A stretch of 64,000 bases of DNA, from contig CANFCG010000005.1 of assembly GCA_947445115.1 (NCBI GenBank), positions 42,691 through 106,690 on the forward strand, read 5' to 3'. How positions within the stretch are numbered: the stretch's first letter is position 1; the number at the start of each line of letters is the position of its first letter. Made by a program: the position numbers and the translations under genes. Of the stretch, positions 27,900 to 36,757 are shown piece after piece. Source of the DNA: Comamonadaceae bacterium (lineage in GTDB: Bacteria; Pseudomonadota; Gammaproteobacteria; Burkholderiales; Burkholderiaceae_C). Below the pieces are notes generated by a model. That model saw only the letters and a list, made by a program, of their open reading frames with translations. It searched no databases and was not told the origin of the DNA.

Positions 27900-29122
27900 A
27901 GCGTCTCAAATCCACGCAGTAAATCCGCCTGCAAATCACCAAGGTGCTCTAGTCCCACCGCCACGCGAATCAAGCTTTGCTGGATGCCAGCATTTTGACG
28001 CTGCTCTTCGGTGAGCCGACCGTGCGAGGTACTCGCAGGATGCGTGATGATGGTTTTCACGTCGCCCAGATTGGCCGTCACAGACATCAGCTGTGTCGAG
28101 TCAATGACGTGGAAAGCGCGTGCTCTGGCTTCTGCGGGATTGCTCGCTTTTACGTCGAATGACACCACTGCACCCCCGAGTCCTGTGCCCGTTTGATTTT
28201 GTTGACGCATCGCTAGCTCGTGCTGCGGATGCGATTTGAGTCCTGGATAGTAGACGCGAGCCACGCCAGGCAAGGTCTCCAGCCACGCGGCCATCGCTAG
28301 CGCCCGTGCCGATTGGGCTTCCATGCGGATGCCGAGCGTTTCCATGCCTTTGAGCACGACCCATGCGTTGAAGGCAGACAGGCTCATGCCCGCACTACGC
28401 ATCACAGGGATGAACTTGTCTTTGATGAGTTGTTTAGAGCAGCACAGCGCACCCGCAATCACGCGGCCTTGGCCGTCTAGGTACTTCGTTCCAGAGTGCA
28501 CGATGATGTCCGCGCCCATGCTGGATGGGCGTTGCAGAGCAGGTGTGCAAAAACAGTTATCAACCGCGAGCAAGCAGCCAGCGTTGTGCGCTATGTCCGC
28601 AAGTGCTTGAATATCGCAAATTTCGGTGAGTGGATTTGTTGGTGATTCAGCAAACAAAAGCTTGGTCGTAGGCTTGATGGCAGCCTTCCATTCGGCCACA
28701 TCGGTTTGGCTGACAAACGTTGTCTCCACACCAAACTTGCCAAATTCAGAAGCTAATAATTTGATGGTTGAGCCAAATACCGAGCGCGAACACACCACGT
28801 GGTCGCCTGCTTTCAGCAAGCCCATGACGAGCAACAAAATGGCTGACATGCCGCTAGACGTGGCAATCGCGCCTTCCGTGCCCTCGAGTGCCGCCAAGCG
28901 CCGCTCCATGCTGTCCACGGTGGGATTGGTAAAGCGCGAGTAGATATAGCCCTCTTCCTCACCTGCAAAGCGGCGTGCGGCTGTTTCGCAGTCGGGCTGC
29001 ACAAAGCTACTGGTCAGATAGAGCGACTCAGAGTTCTCACCGTATTGGCTTTTAGCTACGGCTTCGCGCACGGCGAGCGTATCGAGATGGAGTTTGCTTG
29101 GCGTGTTTGTTTTGCTGCTCAT
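27893..29122 (-). CDS. metZ: O-succinylhomoserine sulfhydrylase
   Basis: PLP enzyme of 409 residues in the Cys/Met metabolism class, making homocysteine from O-succinylhomoserine and sulfide. The PLP lysine is Lys213 in HSGTKYLDGQGR; SSGMSAILLL and FTNPTVDSMERRL are typical. Placement directly after purF in the folC - SPOR - cvpA - purF - metZ order is characteristic of beta- and gammaproteobacterial MetZ and favours it over MetB. The gap to purF is three bases, so the two are probably co-translated. Confidence 0.93.
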   Translation of the reverse strand: MSSKTNTPSKLHLDTLAVREAVAKSQYGENSESLYLTSSFVQPDCETAARRFAGEEEGYIYSRFTNPTVDSMERRLAALEGTEGAIATSSGMSAILLLVMGLLKAGDHVVCSRSVFGSTIKLLASEFGKFGVETTFVSQTDVAEWKAAIKPTTKLLFAESPTNPLTEICDIQALADIAHNAGCLLAVDNCFCTPALQRPSSMGADIIVHSGTKYLDGQGRVIAGALCCSKQLIKDKFIPVMRSAGMSLSAFNAWVVLKGMETLGIRMEAQSARALAMAAWLETLPGVARVYYPGLKSHPQHELAMRQQNQTGTGLGGAVVSFDVKASNPAEARARAFHVIDSTQLMSVTANLGDVKTIITHPASTSHGRLTEEQRQNAGIQQSLIRVAVGLEHLGDLQADLLRGFETLA

Positions 29123-29125
29123 GAT

Positions 29126-30595
29126 TTAAATTCGTTCCGCATTAAGTTTAGCAATCGACGCAGCATTCACATCGCCCGTGACGTACACGCCGTCAAAACA
29201 CGAAGCATCAAAGTTTTTGACGTTTGGGTTGAGGCGTGCAATTGCACCGCGCATTGCGTCCAAGTCTTGATAGATTAAGGCATCGCAGCCAATATGGGCT
29301 TCAATTTCGGCAATGGTTTTATCGTTGGCAACCAGTTCCGAGGCGCTTGGCATATCAATGCCGTACACGTTAGGAAAGCGCACGGGTGGGGCGGCGCTGG
29401 CAAGGTAGACCTTCTTCGCACCTGCTTCGCGCGCCATCAGCACAATCTCTTGACTAGTCGTGCCCCGCACGATGGAGTCGTCCACGAGCAGTACGTTTTT
29501 GCCCGCAAATTCGCTGGTGATTGCGTTTAGCTTTTGCCGAACCGATTTTTTGCGCATCGCTTGACCTGGCATGATGAAGGTGCGACCCACGTAGCGGTTT
29601 TTAACAAAGCCTTCGATGTAAGGCTTGCCAATCAGGAGGGCCAATTGCATGGCGCTGGGGCGGCTGGATTCAGGAATCGGGATGACCACATCAATTTGAT
29701 CGGGCGTGATAGTCGAGATAACGCGCTTGGCAAGCGTCTCCCCCATGTTGAGCCTTGCTTGGTAGACGGAAATGCCGTCCATGACCGAATCTGGGCGAGC
29801 TAAATAAACATACTCAAAAATGCAAGGATTCAGGCTGGAGACTGCTGCGCAAGGCTGGGCGTGGAGCTTGCCTGTGGTGTCAATAAACACGGCCTCGCCT
29901 GGTGCAATGTCGCGCACCAGCTTATGCCCTGTGCCCTCCAGTGCAACGGACTCGCTGGCTAGCATGTGCGAGCCAAAAGCGTCGGTACCAAGGCACAGCG
30001 GACGGATGCCGTAGGTGTCACGAAATGCCAAGAGACCATGCCCCGCAATCAGTACGATCACAGCATAGGAGCCGCGGATGCGCTTGTGCACACCATGCAC
30101 GGCGCGGAACACATCCTCGGGCGTGAGGTTGATGCCGCGTGTCGCTTTTTCTAGCTCGTCTGCCATCACGCCGAGTAGCACTTCAGAGTCGCTGTTGGTG
30201 TTGGTGTGGCGGTGGTTGGTGCGAAAGAGCTCATCACGTAAAGTGGCTGCGTTGGTGAGGTTGCCGTTGTGAACGAGTACCAATCCAAATGGCGCACTCA
30301 CATAAAACGGCTGGGCTTCGGCTTCACTTTCGGCGTCGCCCGCTGTGGGGTAGCGCACTTGTGCAAGCCCAATCTTCCCTACCAAACTGCGCATATTGCG
30401 AGTACGGAAGGCATCCCGCACCATGCCTTTGCCTTTGTGCAAATGGATGCGGTGTCCGCCGCCAGCGTCTTCTAGCGTCGCCATGCCTGCTGCATCTTGA
30501 CCGCGGTGTTGCAAAAGCAACATCGCATCGTAGAGCGTTTGGCTGATTGGACTTGCGTCAGAGGGAGATTGGACGATGCCAGTAATGCCGCACAT
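29126..30595 (-). CDS. purF: Amidophosphoribosyltransferase
   Basis: First committed step of purine synthesis: PRPP plus glutamine to phosphoribosylamine. Cys2 right after the start (MCGITGIV) is the N-terminal nucleophile of the glutaminase. LLQHRGQDAAGM and LVHNGNLTNA belong to that domain, and LLVDDSIVRGTTS is the PRPP loop. The 489-residue length is normal. It lies between cvpA and metZ, a conserved operon order. Confidence 0.97.
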   Translation of the reverse strand: MCGITGIVQSPSDASPISQTLYDAMLLLQHRGQDAAGMATLEDAGGGHRIHLHKGKGMVRDAFRTRNMRSLVGKIGLAQVRYPTAGDAESEAEAQPFYVSAPFGLVLVHNGNLTNAATLRDELFRTNHRHTNTNSDSEVLLGVMADELEKATRGINLTPEDVFRAVHGVHKRIRGSYAVIVLIAGHGLLAFRDTYGIRPLCLGTDAFGSHMLASESVALEGTGHKLVRDIAPGEAVFIDTTGKLHAQPCAAVSSLNPCIFEYVYLARPDSVMDGISVYQARLNMGETLAKRVISTITPDQIDVVIPIPESSRPSAMQLALLIGKPYIEGFVKNRYVGRTFIMPGQAMRKKSVRQKLNAITSEFAGKNVLLVDDSIVRGTTSQEIVLMAREAGAKKVYLASAAPPVRFPNVYGIDMPSASELVANDKTIAEIEAHIGCDALIYQDLDAMRGAIARLNPNVKNFDASCFDGVYVTGDVNAASIAKLNAERI

Positions 30596-30620
30596 AAGGT
30601 GATAGTTAAGTTGGATGAAT

Positions 30621-31130
30621 TTAGGATGAGGGAACGAGTGCCGCGATTTTTGCAGGCAAGATGGATTTGCTAGCAGTTGCAGCGGCTTTCGCCATTTTGA
30701 CGGCAGCAGAGCCCTGCCAAACCATCGATTGATCCGCTGGTGTAAGACTCACCAGCGTCGTGAGCGAAACAACAAGCACCGCGCCGCGGACTAAACCCAT
30801 GCCGGCGCCTAGCCAGTGATCAAGGCTAGCTAAGCCAACGCGATTAGCGGCTTTCTTAACCACCATCGTGACGATGCTCCAAGTTACGAGCACAATTAAA
30901 AAAAGCACAATAAACGCCAGTGCATAACGGGGTGTCTCGCCTAAGCCTGTGGCGGCAAGATGGGGCGAGAGTAAGTCTGCGAAAAAATGCGCCGCCATCA
31001 GCGCCACAAACCAGCCCGCAAGGGACATCGTCACGTGGATAAACCCTTTGACAGCGCCAAGCAGCATAGAGAGACCTAGTACGACAAGAAAGCCGTAATC
31101 TAAAGGGCCCAGAGTTTTGATGATGTCCAT
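30621..31130 (-). CDS. cvpA: CvpA family membrane protein
   Basis: Inner-membrane protein of 169 residues with about four hydrophobic helices, beginning near DYGFLVVLGLSMLLGAVKGF. CvpA was named for colicin V production in E. coli and has been linked to envelope stress tolerance; its biochemical role is unclear. Its position between the SPOR-domain protein and purF is the classic arrangement and supports the name. Confidence 0.92.
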   Translation of the reverse strand: MDIIKTLGPLDYGFLVVLGLSMLLGAVKGFIHVTMSLAGWFVALMAAHFFADLLSPHLAATGLGETPRYALAFIVLFLIVLVTWSIVTMVVKKAANRVGLASLDHWLGAGMGLVRGAVLVVSLTTLVSLTPADQSMVWQGSAAVKMAKAAATASKSILPAKIAALVPSS

Positions 31131-31142
31131 AACGAAAGCCCC

Positions 31143-31754
31143 CTACGGTTTGATCACAATCGTTTTAATGCCAAGCTTGTTGATCCGCACAGCAGCACTG
31201 TTGGCTTCTTGTTGTGTTGCAAAGGGGCCAATTCTTACCCGCGTATGGTGGGTGCCGTTTTTAGCGGTTGCCGCTTGCGTGTAGTGTGCAAGACCTGCCT
31301 TATCCAGCTTGGCCTGCACATCATGCAGCTTGGTTTTATCGGTGTAAGACCCGGCTTGGATGGCATATCCCGCCGTGGGTGCTTGGCCTTCAAGAAGCGC
31401 AGCGGCGCGGGCGCCGTCATCTGGTTTTGTCGGTGTGACAGCCGGAGGTGGAACTGGAGCTGTTGTCGGTGCGGCTGGCGTAGAGACTTCAATTGCTGGT
31501 GGTGGTGCAACAGGCTGGGAGGACACGACAGGCATAGCTTTCGGGGTTTCTGCTGGTGCTATTTTGGCAATTTCAATCGTCATGGTAGGTGACACAGGAC
31601 GTGGCTTAGAGTCCAATAAAAATGGCAGTCCCACCACTGCAATCAAGACAAGCACACCTGCGCCAAGGAAGCGCTGCCTAGCCTGGCGGCGCAGGCGGTC
31701 AATATCGGTCGGTGCGGTCGAGTTCGTACTATGGATACTATTGGAATCAATCAT
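31143..31754 (-). CDS. SPOR-domain protein, DedD-like
   Basis: Predicted single-pass inner-membrane protein of 203 residues. A basic lead is followed by a membrane helix (FLGAGVLVLIAVVGLPFLL), a Pro/Ala/Val-rich periplasmic linker, and a C-terminal SPOR domain from about residue 125 with YAIQAGSYTDKTK and TRVRIGPFATQQEA. SPOR domains bind denuded glycan strands at the division site. Such a dedD-like gene sits between folC and cvpA in many proteobacteria. The start overlaps the folC stop by four bases. Confidence 0.9.
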   Translation of the reverse strand: MIDSNSIHSTNSTAPTDIDRLRRQARQRFLGAGVLVLIAVVGLPFLLDSKPRPVSPTMTIEIAKIAPAETPKAMPVVSSQPVAPPPAIEVSTPAAPTTAPVPPPAVTPTKPDDGARAAALLEGQAPTAGYAIQAGSYTDKTKLHDVQAKLDKAGLAHYTQAATAKNGTHHTRVRIGPFATQQEANSAAVRINKLGIKTIVIKP

Positions 31755-33076
31755 GTCAAATGAGGGGCTGTCAGAGTGGGAATGCCATTTTGTAGTACGC
31801 CGCCAACAGTAAAAAAGGAGCCAAACACGACGATTCTATCAGTGGGGTCGGCGGATAACAGCGCTGCATCTAGCCCCGCCTGCGGTGTGCTGTGCAGCGA
31901 AACACTAGGCGTGTGCAGCCGTTTTTTCTCTATCATCAGCATCGCCTCGATCTGGGATTGCAGTGCCGAGGCTGTCGCCGCACGCGGCGTGGGTAAATCG
32001 CAGACGTACCAGCAATCGATGAGCGGCGAGATTTTGGCGAGCATGGACGTTAAATCCTTGTCTGCCATCGCACCAAATACCGCGTGGGTGCGGGGGTGGT
32101 AACTCATCGCGTCTAAATTGGCTGCTAGCGCCGCCACCGAATGCGGGTTATGCGCCACGTCCAGCACCAAAGTCGGCTGACCTGGGATGATTTGGAAGCG
32201 CCCCGGAAATTCGACAAAAGCAAAACCATTTCGCACAGCCTGTGCTGTGACAGGTAGCAACGGACGGATGGCGTCCAGCGCTGCAATGACGCCTGCCGCG
32301 TTAATGAGCTGATTCGCACCGCGCAGTGCAGGATAGGCCAGGCCGTGATATTGTCTGCGTCCGCGCTCTGCCGACGCTGCCCACGACCACTGCTGCTTGT
32401 CACCACCCAAGTGAAAATCACGTGCCAGTAACCATAAATCAGCGCCAATGGCTGCGGCATGTTGGATGATGCTTTGCGGCGGCAGTGGGTCGCTGCAAAT
32501 GACGGGCTTGCCGGCGCGCATGATGCCCGCCTTTTCAAAACCAATCGCTTCACGCGTGTGACCCAAAAGCTCTGTGTGGTCAAGGTCAATGCTGGTAATC
32601 ACAGCGCAATCGGCGTCGATGATATTGGTCGCATCTAAGCGTCCGCCAAGGCCGACTTCCAAAATGGCAATGTCCAAGTTGGACACGCTCATCAGCGACA
32701 AAATCGCCAACGTCGTGAACTCGTAGTAAGTTAGCGATATGGCTGGTTCGGCTAGTCGCGCCAATTCGACTTTCTCTAAGTGCGGCAGCAGCAAATCGGA
32801 CTTAATGACTTGGCGCTGCAAGCGGCAACGCTCTTCAAAATGCACGAGGTGCGGCGAGCTATATACGCCTGTTTTGAAGCCTGCCTCCGACAGAATCGAC
32901 TCCAGCATCGCGCAGGTAGAGCCCTTGCCGTTCGTGCCCGCTACCGTAATAACAGGGCACGTAAAGCCAAGCGCCATGCGGCTCGCGACAGCGCCGACTC
33001 TGGACAGACCCATGTCAATGCCCATGGGATGAATGCTCTCGCAGTAGCTGAGCCAGTCAGCGAGTGTTTTAGGCAT
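31751..33076 (-). CDS. folC: Dihydrofolate/folylpolyglutamate synthase
   Basis: Adds glutamate to folates and, in most bacteria, to dihydropteroate. The 441-residue product has the Mur-ligase-like ATP site VAGTNGKGST followed by VYSSPHLVHFEER. ATG 33076 is chosen: it overlaps the end of the upstream oxygenase gene by eight bases and gives the expected N-terminus MPKTLADWLSYCESIHP. The accD gene that often precedes folC in betaproteobacteria is replaced here by the oxygenase. Confidence 0.95.
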   Translation of the reverse strand: MPKTLADWLSYCESIHPMGIDMGLSRVGAVASRMALGFTCPVITVAGTNGKGSTCAMLESILSEAGFKTGVYSSPHLVHFEERCRLQRQVIKSDLLLPHLEKVELARLAEPAISLTYYEFTTLAILSLMSVSNLDIAILEVGLGGRLDATNIIDADCAVITSIDLDHTELLGHTREAIGFEKAGIMRAGKPVICSDPLPPQSIIQHAAAIGADLWLLARDFHLGGDKQQWSWAASAERGRRQYHGLAYPALRGANQLINAAGVIAALDAIRPLLPVTAQAVRNGFAFVEFPGRFQIIPGQPTLVLDVAHNPHSVAALAANLDAMSYHPRTHAVFGAMADKDLTSMLAKISPLIDCWYVCDLPTPRAATASALQSQIEAMLMIEKKRLHTPSVSLHSTPQAGLDAALLSADPTDRIVVFGSFFTVGGVLQNGIPTLTAPHLT

Positions 33077-34232
33077 GACACCACCCAGCTTGAATCCATT
33101 CGCCCAGCAAGTCGAGTGCGCCGCCGCTTGCTTTGGCAAGGTCGCTAGTCAGTAACTCGCGCTCGTTCGCCAATTGGCGCATCAGCTTGGCATCCGCTCC
33201 GCTGGCGGCAAAGCTCTCGCCGTTAATAAAGATGTGCTTATCGTCAAACATCATGCGAGTGGCGGCATCTAGCTTGATGGGTTTGATTTTTGTCCACGTA
33301 ATTTTTTTCTCATGTGCTTCAAACCAAACTTCAGGTTTGGGTTCAGTTAGGTACTCGCCAAGGTGGATTTGCAAATCTAGTTTGTTACCTAGCGCTGCCT
33401 GCAAAGCCTCATGTGCAAAGGCGTGCAAGGCATCAGGTATCTGCGCTGGACTATCCGTTGCCATTTGATTTTTGTCCGTGTAGAGCAGCGCCTCGTCCAT
33501 GCGATCAGCCAAATCTTCGGATAAGCGATCCATCAGCTCGCGAGCCAACTCAACTTTTTTAGGTGCTCTAAATCCAATAGAGCAGGTGATGCAATCATCC
33601 CCAGCGAGTGCGACACCATCGTGCGCATAGCGCGGTGGCAAATACAGCATGTCGCCCGCTTCAAGCACGTATTCCTTTGTGGGTTTGAAGTCAGCCAAAA
33701 TTTTGAGCGGTGCGCCATCCACCAAATCTAAATTTTTTTGCGCCCCAATACGCCAGCGCCTTGAACCGCTAGTTTGCAACAAGAACACGTCGTAGCTGTC
33801 AAAATGCGGTCCGACACCGCCGCCCGCCGTGGCAAAGCTATACATCGCGTCGTCTAAACGGGCGTCGGGGACAAAACGAAATTGTTGGAGTAGGCCGTGA
33901 GTTGCGGCATCCAGCAAGTCCACGCCTTGTACGAGTAGCGTCCAGTCAGGAGTTTTAAGTGCAGGGAGTTTGGCTGCACCAGTACCAGATGCAAAAGCCC
34001 CGTGCGTCAATTGCCACTTTGATTTTTTAAGCTCAACAAGGCGGGACGGTACGTCCTCGCGGCTTGCCAGTTCAAAAAGATCACTGCGGCAGGGCAGACT
34101 GGATAAGGCTTCGAAGCCTGTTTTATCGGTGACGGCACCACGGACTAGTAGCGGCTTTTTTTGCCAGTACTTAGCCATAAATTCAGCGGGCGTGATGTTG
34201 CCAAGCAACTGGAGGGGGGCGTTAATGTTCAT
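33069..34232 (-). CDS. JmjC/cupin ribosomal oxygenase, RoxA (YcfD)-like
   Basis: Fe(II)/2-oxoglutarate oxygenase family of 387 residues. The iron triad is visible as H143-x-D145 in GPHFDSYDVF and His204 in RYAHDGVAL. E. coli RoxA hydroxylates an arginine of ribosomal protein L16, and the C-terminal winged-helix region and overall layout agree. The start at 34232 leaves only 17 bases before the divergent isomerase gene. The frame extends further upstream but would overlap that gene. Confidence 0.85.
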   Translation of the reverse strand: MNINAPLQLLGNITPAEFMAKYWQKKPLLVRGAVTDKTGFEALSSLPCRSDLFELASREDVPSRLVELKKSKWQLTHGAFASGTGAAKLPALKTPDWTLLVQGVDLLDAATHGLLQQFRFVPDARLDDAMYSFATAGGGVGPHFDSYDVFLLQTSGSRRWRIGAQKNLDLVDGAPLKILADFKPTKEYVLEAGDMLYLPPRYAHDGVALAGDDCITCSIGFRAPKKVELARELMDRLSEDLADRMDEALLYTDKNQMATDSPAQIPDALHAFAHEALQAALGNKLDLQIHLGEYLTEPKPEVWFEAHEKKITWTKIKPIKLDAATRMMFDDKHIFINGESFAASGADAKLMRQLANERELLTSDLAKASGGALDLLGEWIQAGWCHA

Positions 34233-34237
34233 GATGC

Positions 34238-34247
34238 GACAATTGTC
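34238..34247. promoter_or_regulatory. Perfect palindrome in the 17-base divergent gap
   Basis: GACAATTGTC sits between the oxygenase gene (minus) and the isomerase gene (plus). The gap is too short for two promoters and ribosome-binding sites, so transcription signals must extend into the genes. It could be an operator; no regulator can be named. Confidence 0.35.
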
Positions 34248-34249
34248 CC

Positions 34250-34855
34250 ATGAACGAAATCGATACATCCAACCATACGCACGCATCCGAACTTGCGACC
34301 GCCACTGCCACTACCGCCGCGCCCGCTTTTGTCGCCTCACTCACGTGGGTCATGAAAGACTCTATGGGCGACGAGCTGGACGTTTTGGGCGATCCTGTCG
34401 AGTTTTTGGTGGGCGGCGATGATTTACTGCCACCCATCGACCAAGCGCTGCAAGCCAAGCCACGTGCTGAGTTGGTTGGGCAAAAAATCAAGCTTTATAT
34501 CGAGCCAGAGCAAGGTTTCGGTGACTTTAATGACCAGCTCATTTTTCTCATCCCGCGAGAAGCATTCCCAGAAGACTTTGCCAAAGGTGTTGAAGTGGGT
34601 ATGAGCTTGGACGGCACCGCACTCCAAGACTTGCGCGAAGAGTATCCACCCGTGCAAGAAATGTTGAAAGACGCGCCGCTAGATGCGCTCTATACCGTGA
34701 CCGACATCTATCCCAAGCACATCGTCATTGATGGCAATCACCCACTGGCAGGTATCAGCTTAGACCTTGAGATCAAGGTTCATGCCGTGCGCGAAGCAAC
34801 TGTAGATGAAGTCGGCAGTGGCTCAGCAGGAGTTGGGTTTTTTAAGATTAGCTAA
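34250..34855 (+). CDS. FKBP-type peptidyl-prolyl isomerase, SlyD-like
   Basis: Predicted prolyl isomerase and chaperone of 201 residues. The FKBP fold with the inserted flap domain is indicated by VEFLVGGDDLLPPIDQAL, LYIEPEQGFGDFNDQLI and the SlyD-type closing block DGNHPLAGISLDLEIKV. It lacks the histidine-rich metal tail of E. coli SlyD. About 25 residues, rich in Thr/Ala, precede the fold; no later start codon is available in frame. No ribosome-binding site is seen before the ATG. It ends four bases from the convergent trmB in a GATTAGCTAATC palindrome. Confidence 0.9.
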   Translation: MNEIDTSNHTHASELATATATTAAPAFVASLTWVMKDSMGDELDVLGDPVEFLVGGDDLLPPIDQALQAKPRAELVGQKIKLYIEPEQGFGDFNDQLIFLIPREAFPEDFAKGVEVGMSLDGTALQDLREEYPPVQEMLKDAPLDALYTVTDIYPKHIVIDGNHPLAGISLDLEIKVHAVREATVDEVGSGSAGVGFFKIS

Positions 34856-34857
34856 TC
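34846..34857. other. 12-base palindrome at the end of two convergent genes
   Basis: GATTAGCTAATC covers the isomerase stop codon and the gap before the trmB stop. It may help end transcription from either side, but there is no T-run long enough to call a terminator. Confidence 0.4.
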
Positions 34858-34859
34858 GC

Positions 34860-35573
34860 TCAAACCTTCTTAAACACCACATCCCAAACACCGTGCCCCA
34901 GCTTTAGCCCACGGTTTTCAAACTTAGTGAGTGGACGGTAATTGGGTTTGTCCGCATAGCCGTCAGCATGAGCCGTGGTGTTTTTGAGTTGAGATTCACC
35001 ACGCATCACTTCCAAAATTTGCTCAGCGTAGTTTTGCCAATCGGTCGCTGCGTGGAGGTAGCCACCGATTTTTAATTTGCTTGCTAATTTCGTCACAAAA
35101 GGCGCTTGAATTAAGCGGCGCTTGTTGTGCCGCGCCTTGTGCCACGGGTCGGGGAAGAAGATGTGGATGCCGTCTAAGCTTGAGTCCGCCAGCATGTTGT
35201 CTAGCACTTCGACAGCATCATGTTGAATGATTTGCACGTTTTTTAAATCTTGCTCGCCGACTCGTTTGAGCAGCGCGCCCACGCCTGGCGCATGGACTTC
35301 GCAGCACAGAAAATTGTCATCAGGTCTGATGCTGGCAATGTGCGCTGTGGCTTCGCCCATGCCAAAGCCGATTTCTAAGATGGTGGGGGCGGTGCGGCCA
35401 AATGCGGCAGCGGTGTCCAGCTGCTCGGGCTTGTAGGTAATTAAAAATTGCTCGCCAAACGTGCCAAAGGCTTTGGCTTGGCCTGTCGTCAAGCGACCTG
35501 CGCGGATGACGAAGCTGCGAATCGTACGTTGGTAGGGTAAATTTTGCGGAGCGTTAGGAGTGGTGTCGTTCAT
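34860..35573 (-). CDS. trmB: tRNA (guanine(46)-N(7))-methyltransferase
   Basis: Methylates G46 in the variable loop of tRNA. The 237-residue protein has the SAM site LEIGFGMGEATAHIA and the substrate motif GIHIFFPDPWHKARHNKRRL, given here in part as FFPDPWHKARHNKRR. ATG 35573 gives the usual length; the frame continues upstream into the FabH-like gene without support. It ends the minus-strand run that starts at the LysR gene. Confidence 0.95.
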   Translation of the reverse strand: MNDTTPNAPQNLPYQRTIRSFVIRAGRLTTGQAKAFGTFGEQFLITYKPEQLDTAAAFGRTAPTILEIGFGMGEATAHIASIRPDDNFLCCEVHAPGVGALLKRVGEQDLKNVQIIQHDAVEVLDNMLADSSLDGIHIFFPDPWHKARHNKRRLIQAPFVTKLASKLKIGGYLHAATDWQNYAEQILEVMRGESQLKNTTAHADGYADKPNYRPLTKFENRGLKLGHGVWDVVFKKV

Positions 35574-35611
35574 GGCGAACGATTGTAGATAACGCGAGAG
35601 CGGGGGCGCAA

Positions 35612-36757
35612 CTACCGCTTTTGCACCACGACGCTGCCAATCGAATAACCCGCGCCAAAAGAGCAAATCACGCCCAAGTCGCCAGCGCTCAAGTCGGCGC
35701 GATGCGCATGAAACGCAATCACCGATCCTGCCGAGGCGGTATTGGCGTACTCGTCCAAAATCAGTGGTGCAATATCGTCCCCCACCTCTTTGTCGACGAG
35801 CTTTTTAAGTACAAATTGATTCATTCCCAAATTGGCTTGATGCAACCAATACCGCCGTACGTCATGCGGGGTGTGGCCTAGCGAGGCGAGGTGTGCCTCG
35901 ATGTGGCTTGCCGCCATCGGCACGACTTCTTTAAAAACCTTGCGACCTTCTTGCTGAAATTTTTTGTCTCGTGCATCTGGATCGGTGTCTTCGGCGCTAT
36001 TCATGAAGCCGAAATTATTGCGAATGTTGTTTGAAAACTTGGTGGCTAATTTTGTGCCCAGCACTTCCCATTGATCTTTGGATGTCGCTGTGGACGCGGC
36101 CTCTACTACAACGGCTGTGCAGACATCGCCAAAGATGAAATGACAATCGCGGTCGCGCCACTCAAGATGCGCGGACGTGATTTCAGGGTTGACCATCAGC
36201 ACGCACTTGGCCGTGCCTGCTTTGATGGCGTTCACCGCTTGCTCGATGCCAAACGTGGCCGAGCTGCACGCCACGTTCATATCAAAACCAAAGCCGCCCG
36301 CGCCAATGGCTTGCTGGATTTCAATCGCCATCGCAGGATACGCGCGCTGCATATTGGCGGACGAGCAAATAACCATGTCCACATCGGCGCCTGTTTTACC
36401 AGCAGCCGCTAAGGCACGCTCTGCGGCCTTTGCGGCGATTTCCGCCATTAAGGATACTTCGTCATCCCCGCGCGGTGCAAAGCGTGGATACATGCGCGTG
36501 GGGTCGAGTACGCCATCTTTTTCAAGCACGTAGCGCTGTTTAATGCCCGATGCTTTTTCGATGAAGGCGACATTGGAATGCGTGAGTGCCTCGCGCGAGC
36601 CGTTTGCAATGTCGCTTGCGTATTTGGTGTTTTGCAAATCGGCGTAGGCGTTATATGACTCGACAAGCTCCTCGTTGGTAATGATGTGCTCGGGCTGGTA
36701 GATGCCCGTTCCGCTGATGACTACGGAATGCGGGGCGGCTGTAGAAGTGTGTGTCAT
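35612..36757 (-). CDS. 3-oxoacyl-ACP synthase III family protein (FabH-like, 381 residues)
   Basis: Thiolase-fold condensing enzyme. The catalytic triad is visible as Cys164 in NVACSSATFG, His306 in LHQANLGMN and Asn339 in EYANTASAG. It is longer than the ~317-residue housekeeping FabH and resembles the ~373-residue class that includes a Pseudomonas aeruginosa enzyme taking medium-chain acyl-CoA into fatty-acid synthesis. Its start overlaps the end of the serine hydrolase gene by four bases. Substrate preference is inferred from family, not seen. Confidence 0.88.
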   Translation of the reverse strand: MTHTSTAAPHSVVISGTGIYQPEHIITNEELVESYNAYADLQNTKYASDIANGSREALTHSNVAFIEKASGIKQRYVLEKDGVLDPTRMYPRFAPRGDDEVSLMAEIAAKAAERALAAAGKTGADVDMVICSSANMQRAYPAMAIEIQQAIGAGGFGFDMNVACSSATFGIEQAVNAIKAGTAKCVLMVNPEITSAHLEWRDRDCHFIFGDVCTAVVVEAASTATSKDQWEVLGTKLATKFSNNIRNNFGFMNSAEDTDPDARDKKFQQEGRKVFKEVVPMAASHIEAHLASLGHTPHDVRRYWLHQANLGMNQFVLKKLVDKEVGDDIAPLILDEYANTASAGSVIAFHAHRADLSAGDLGVICSFGAGYSIGSVVVQKR

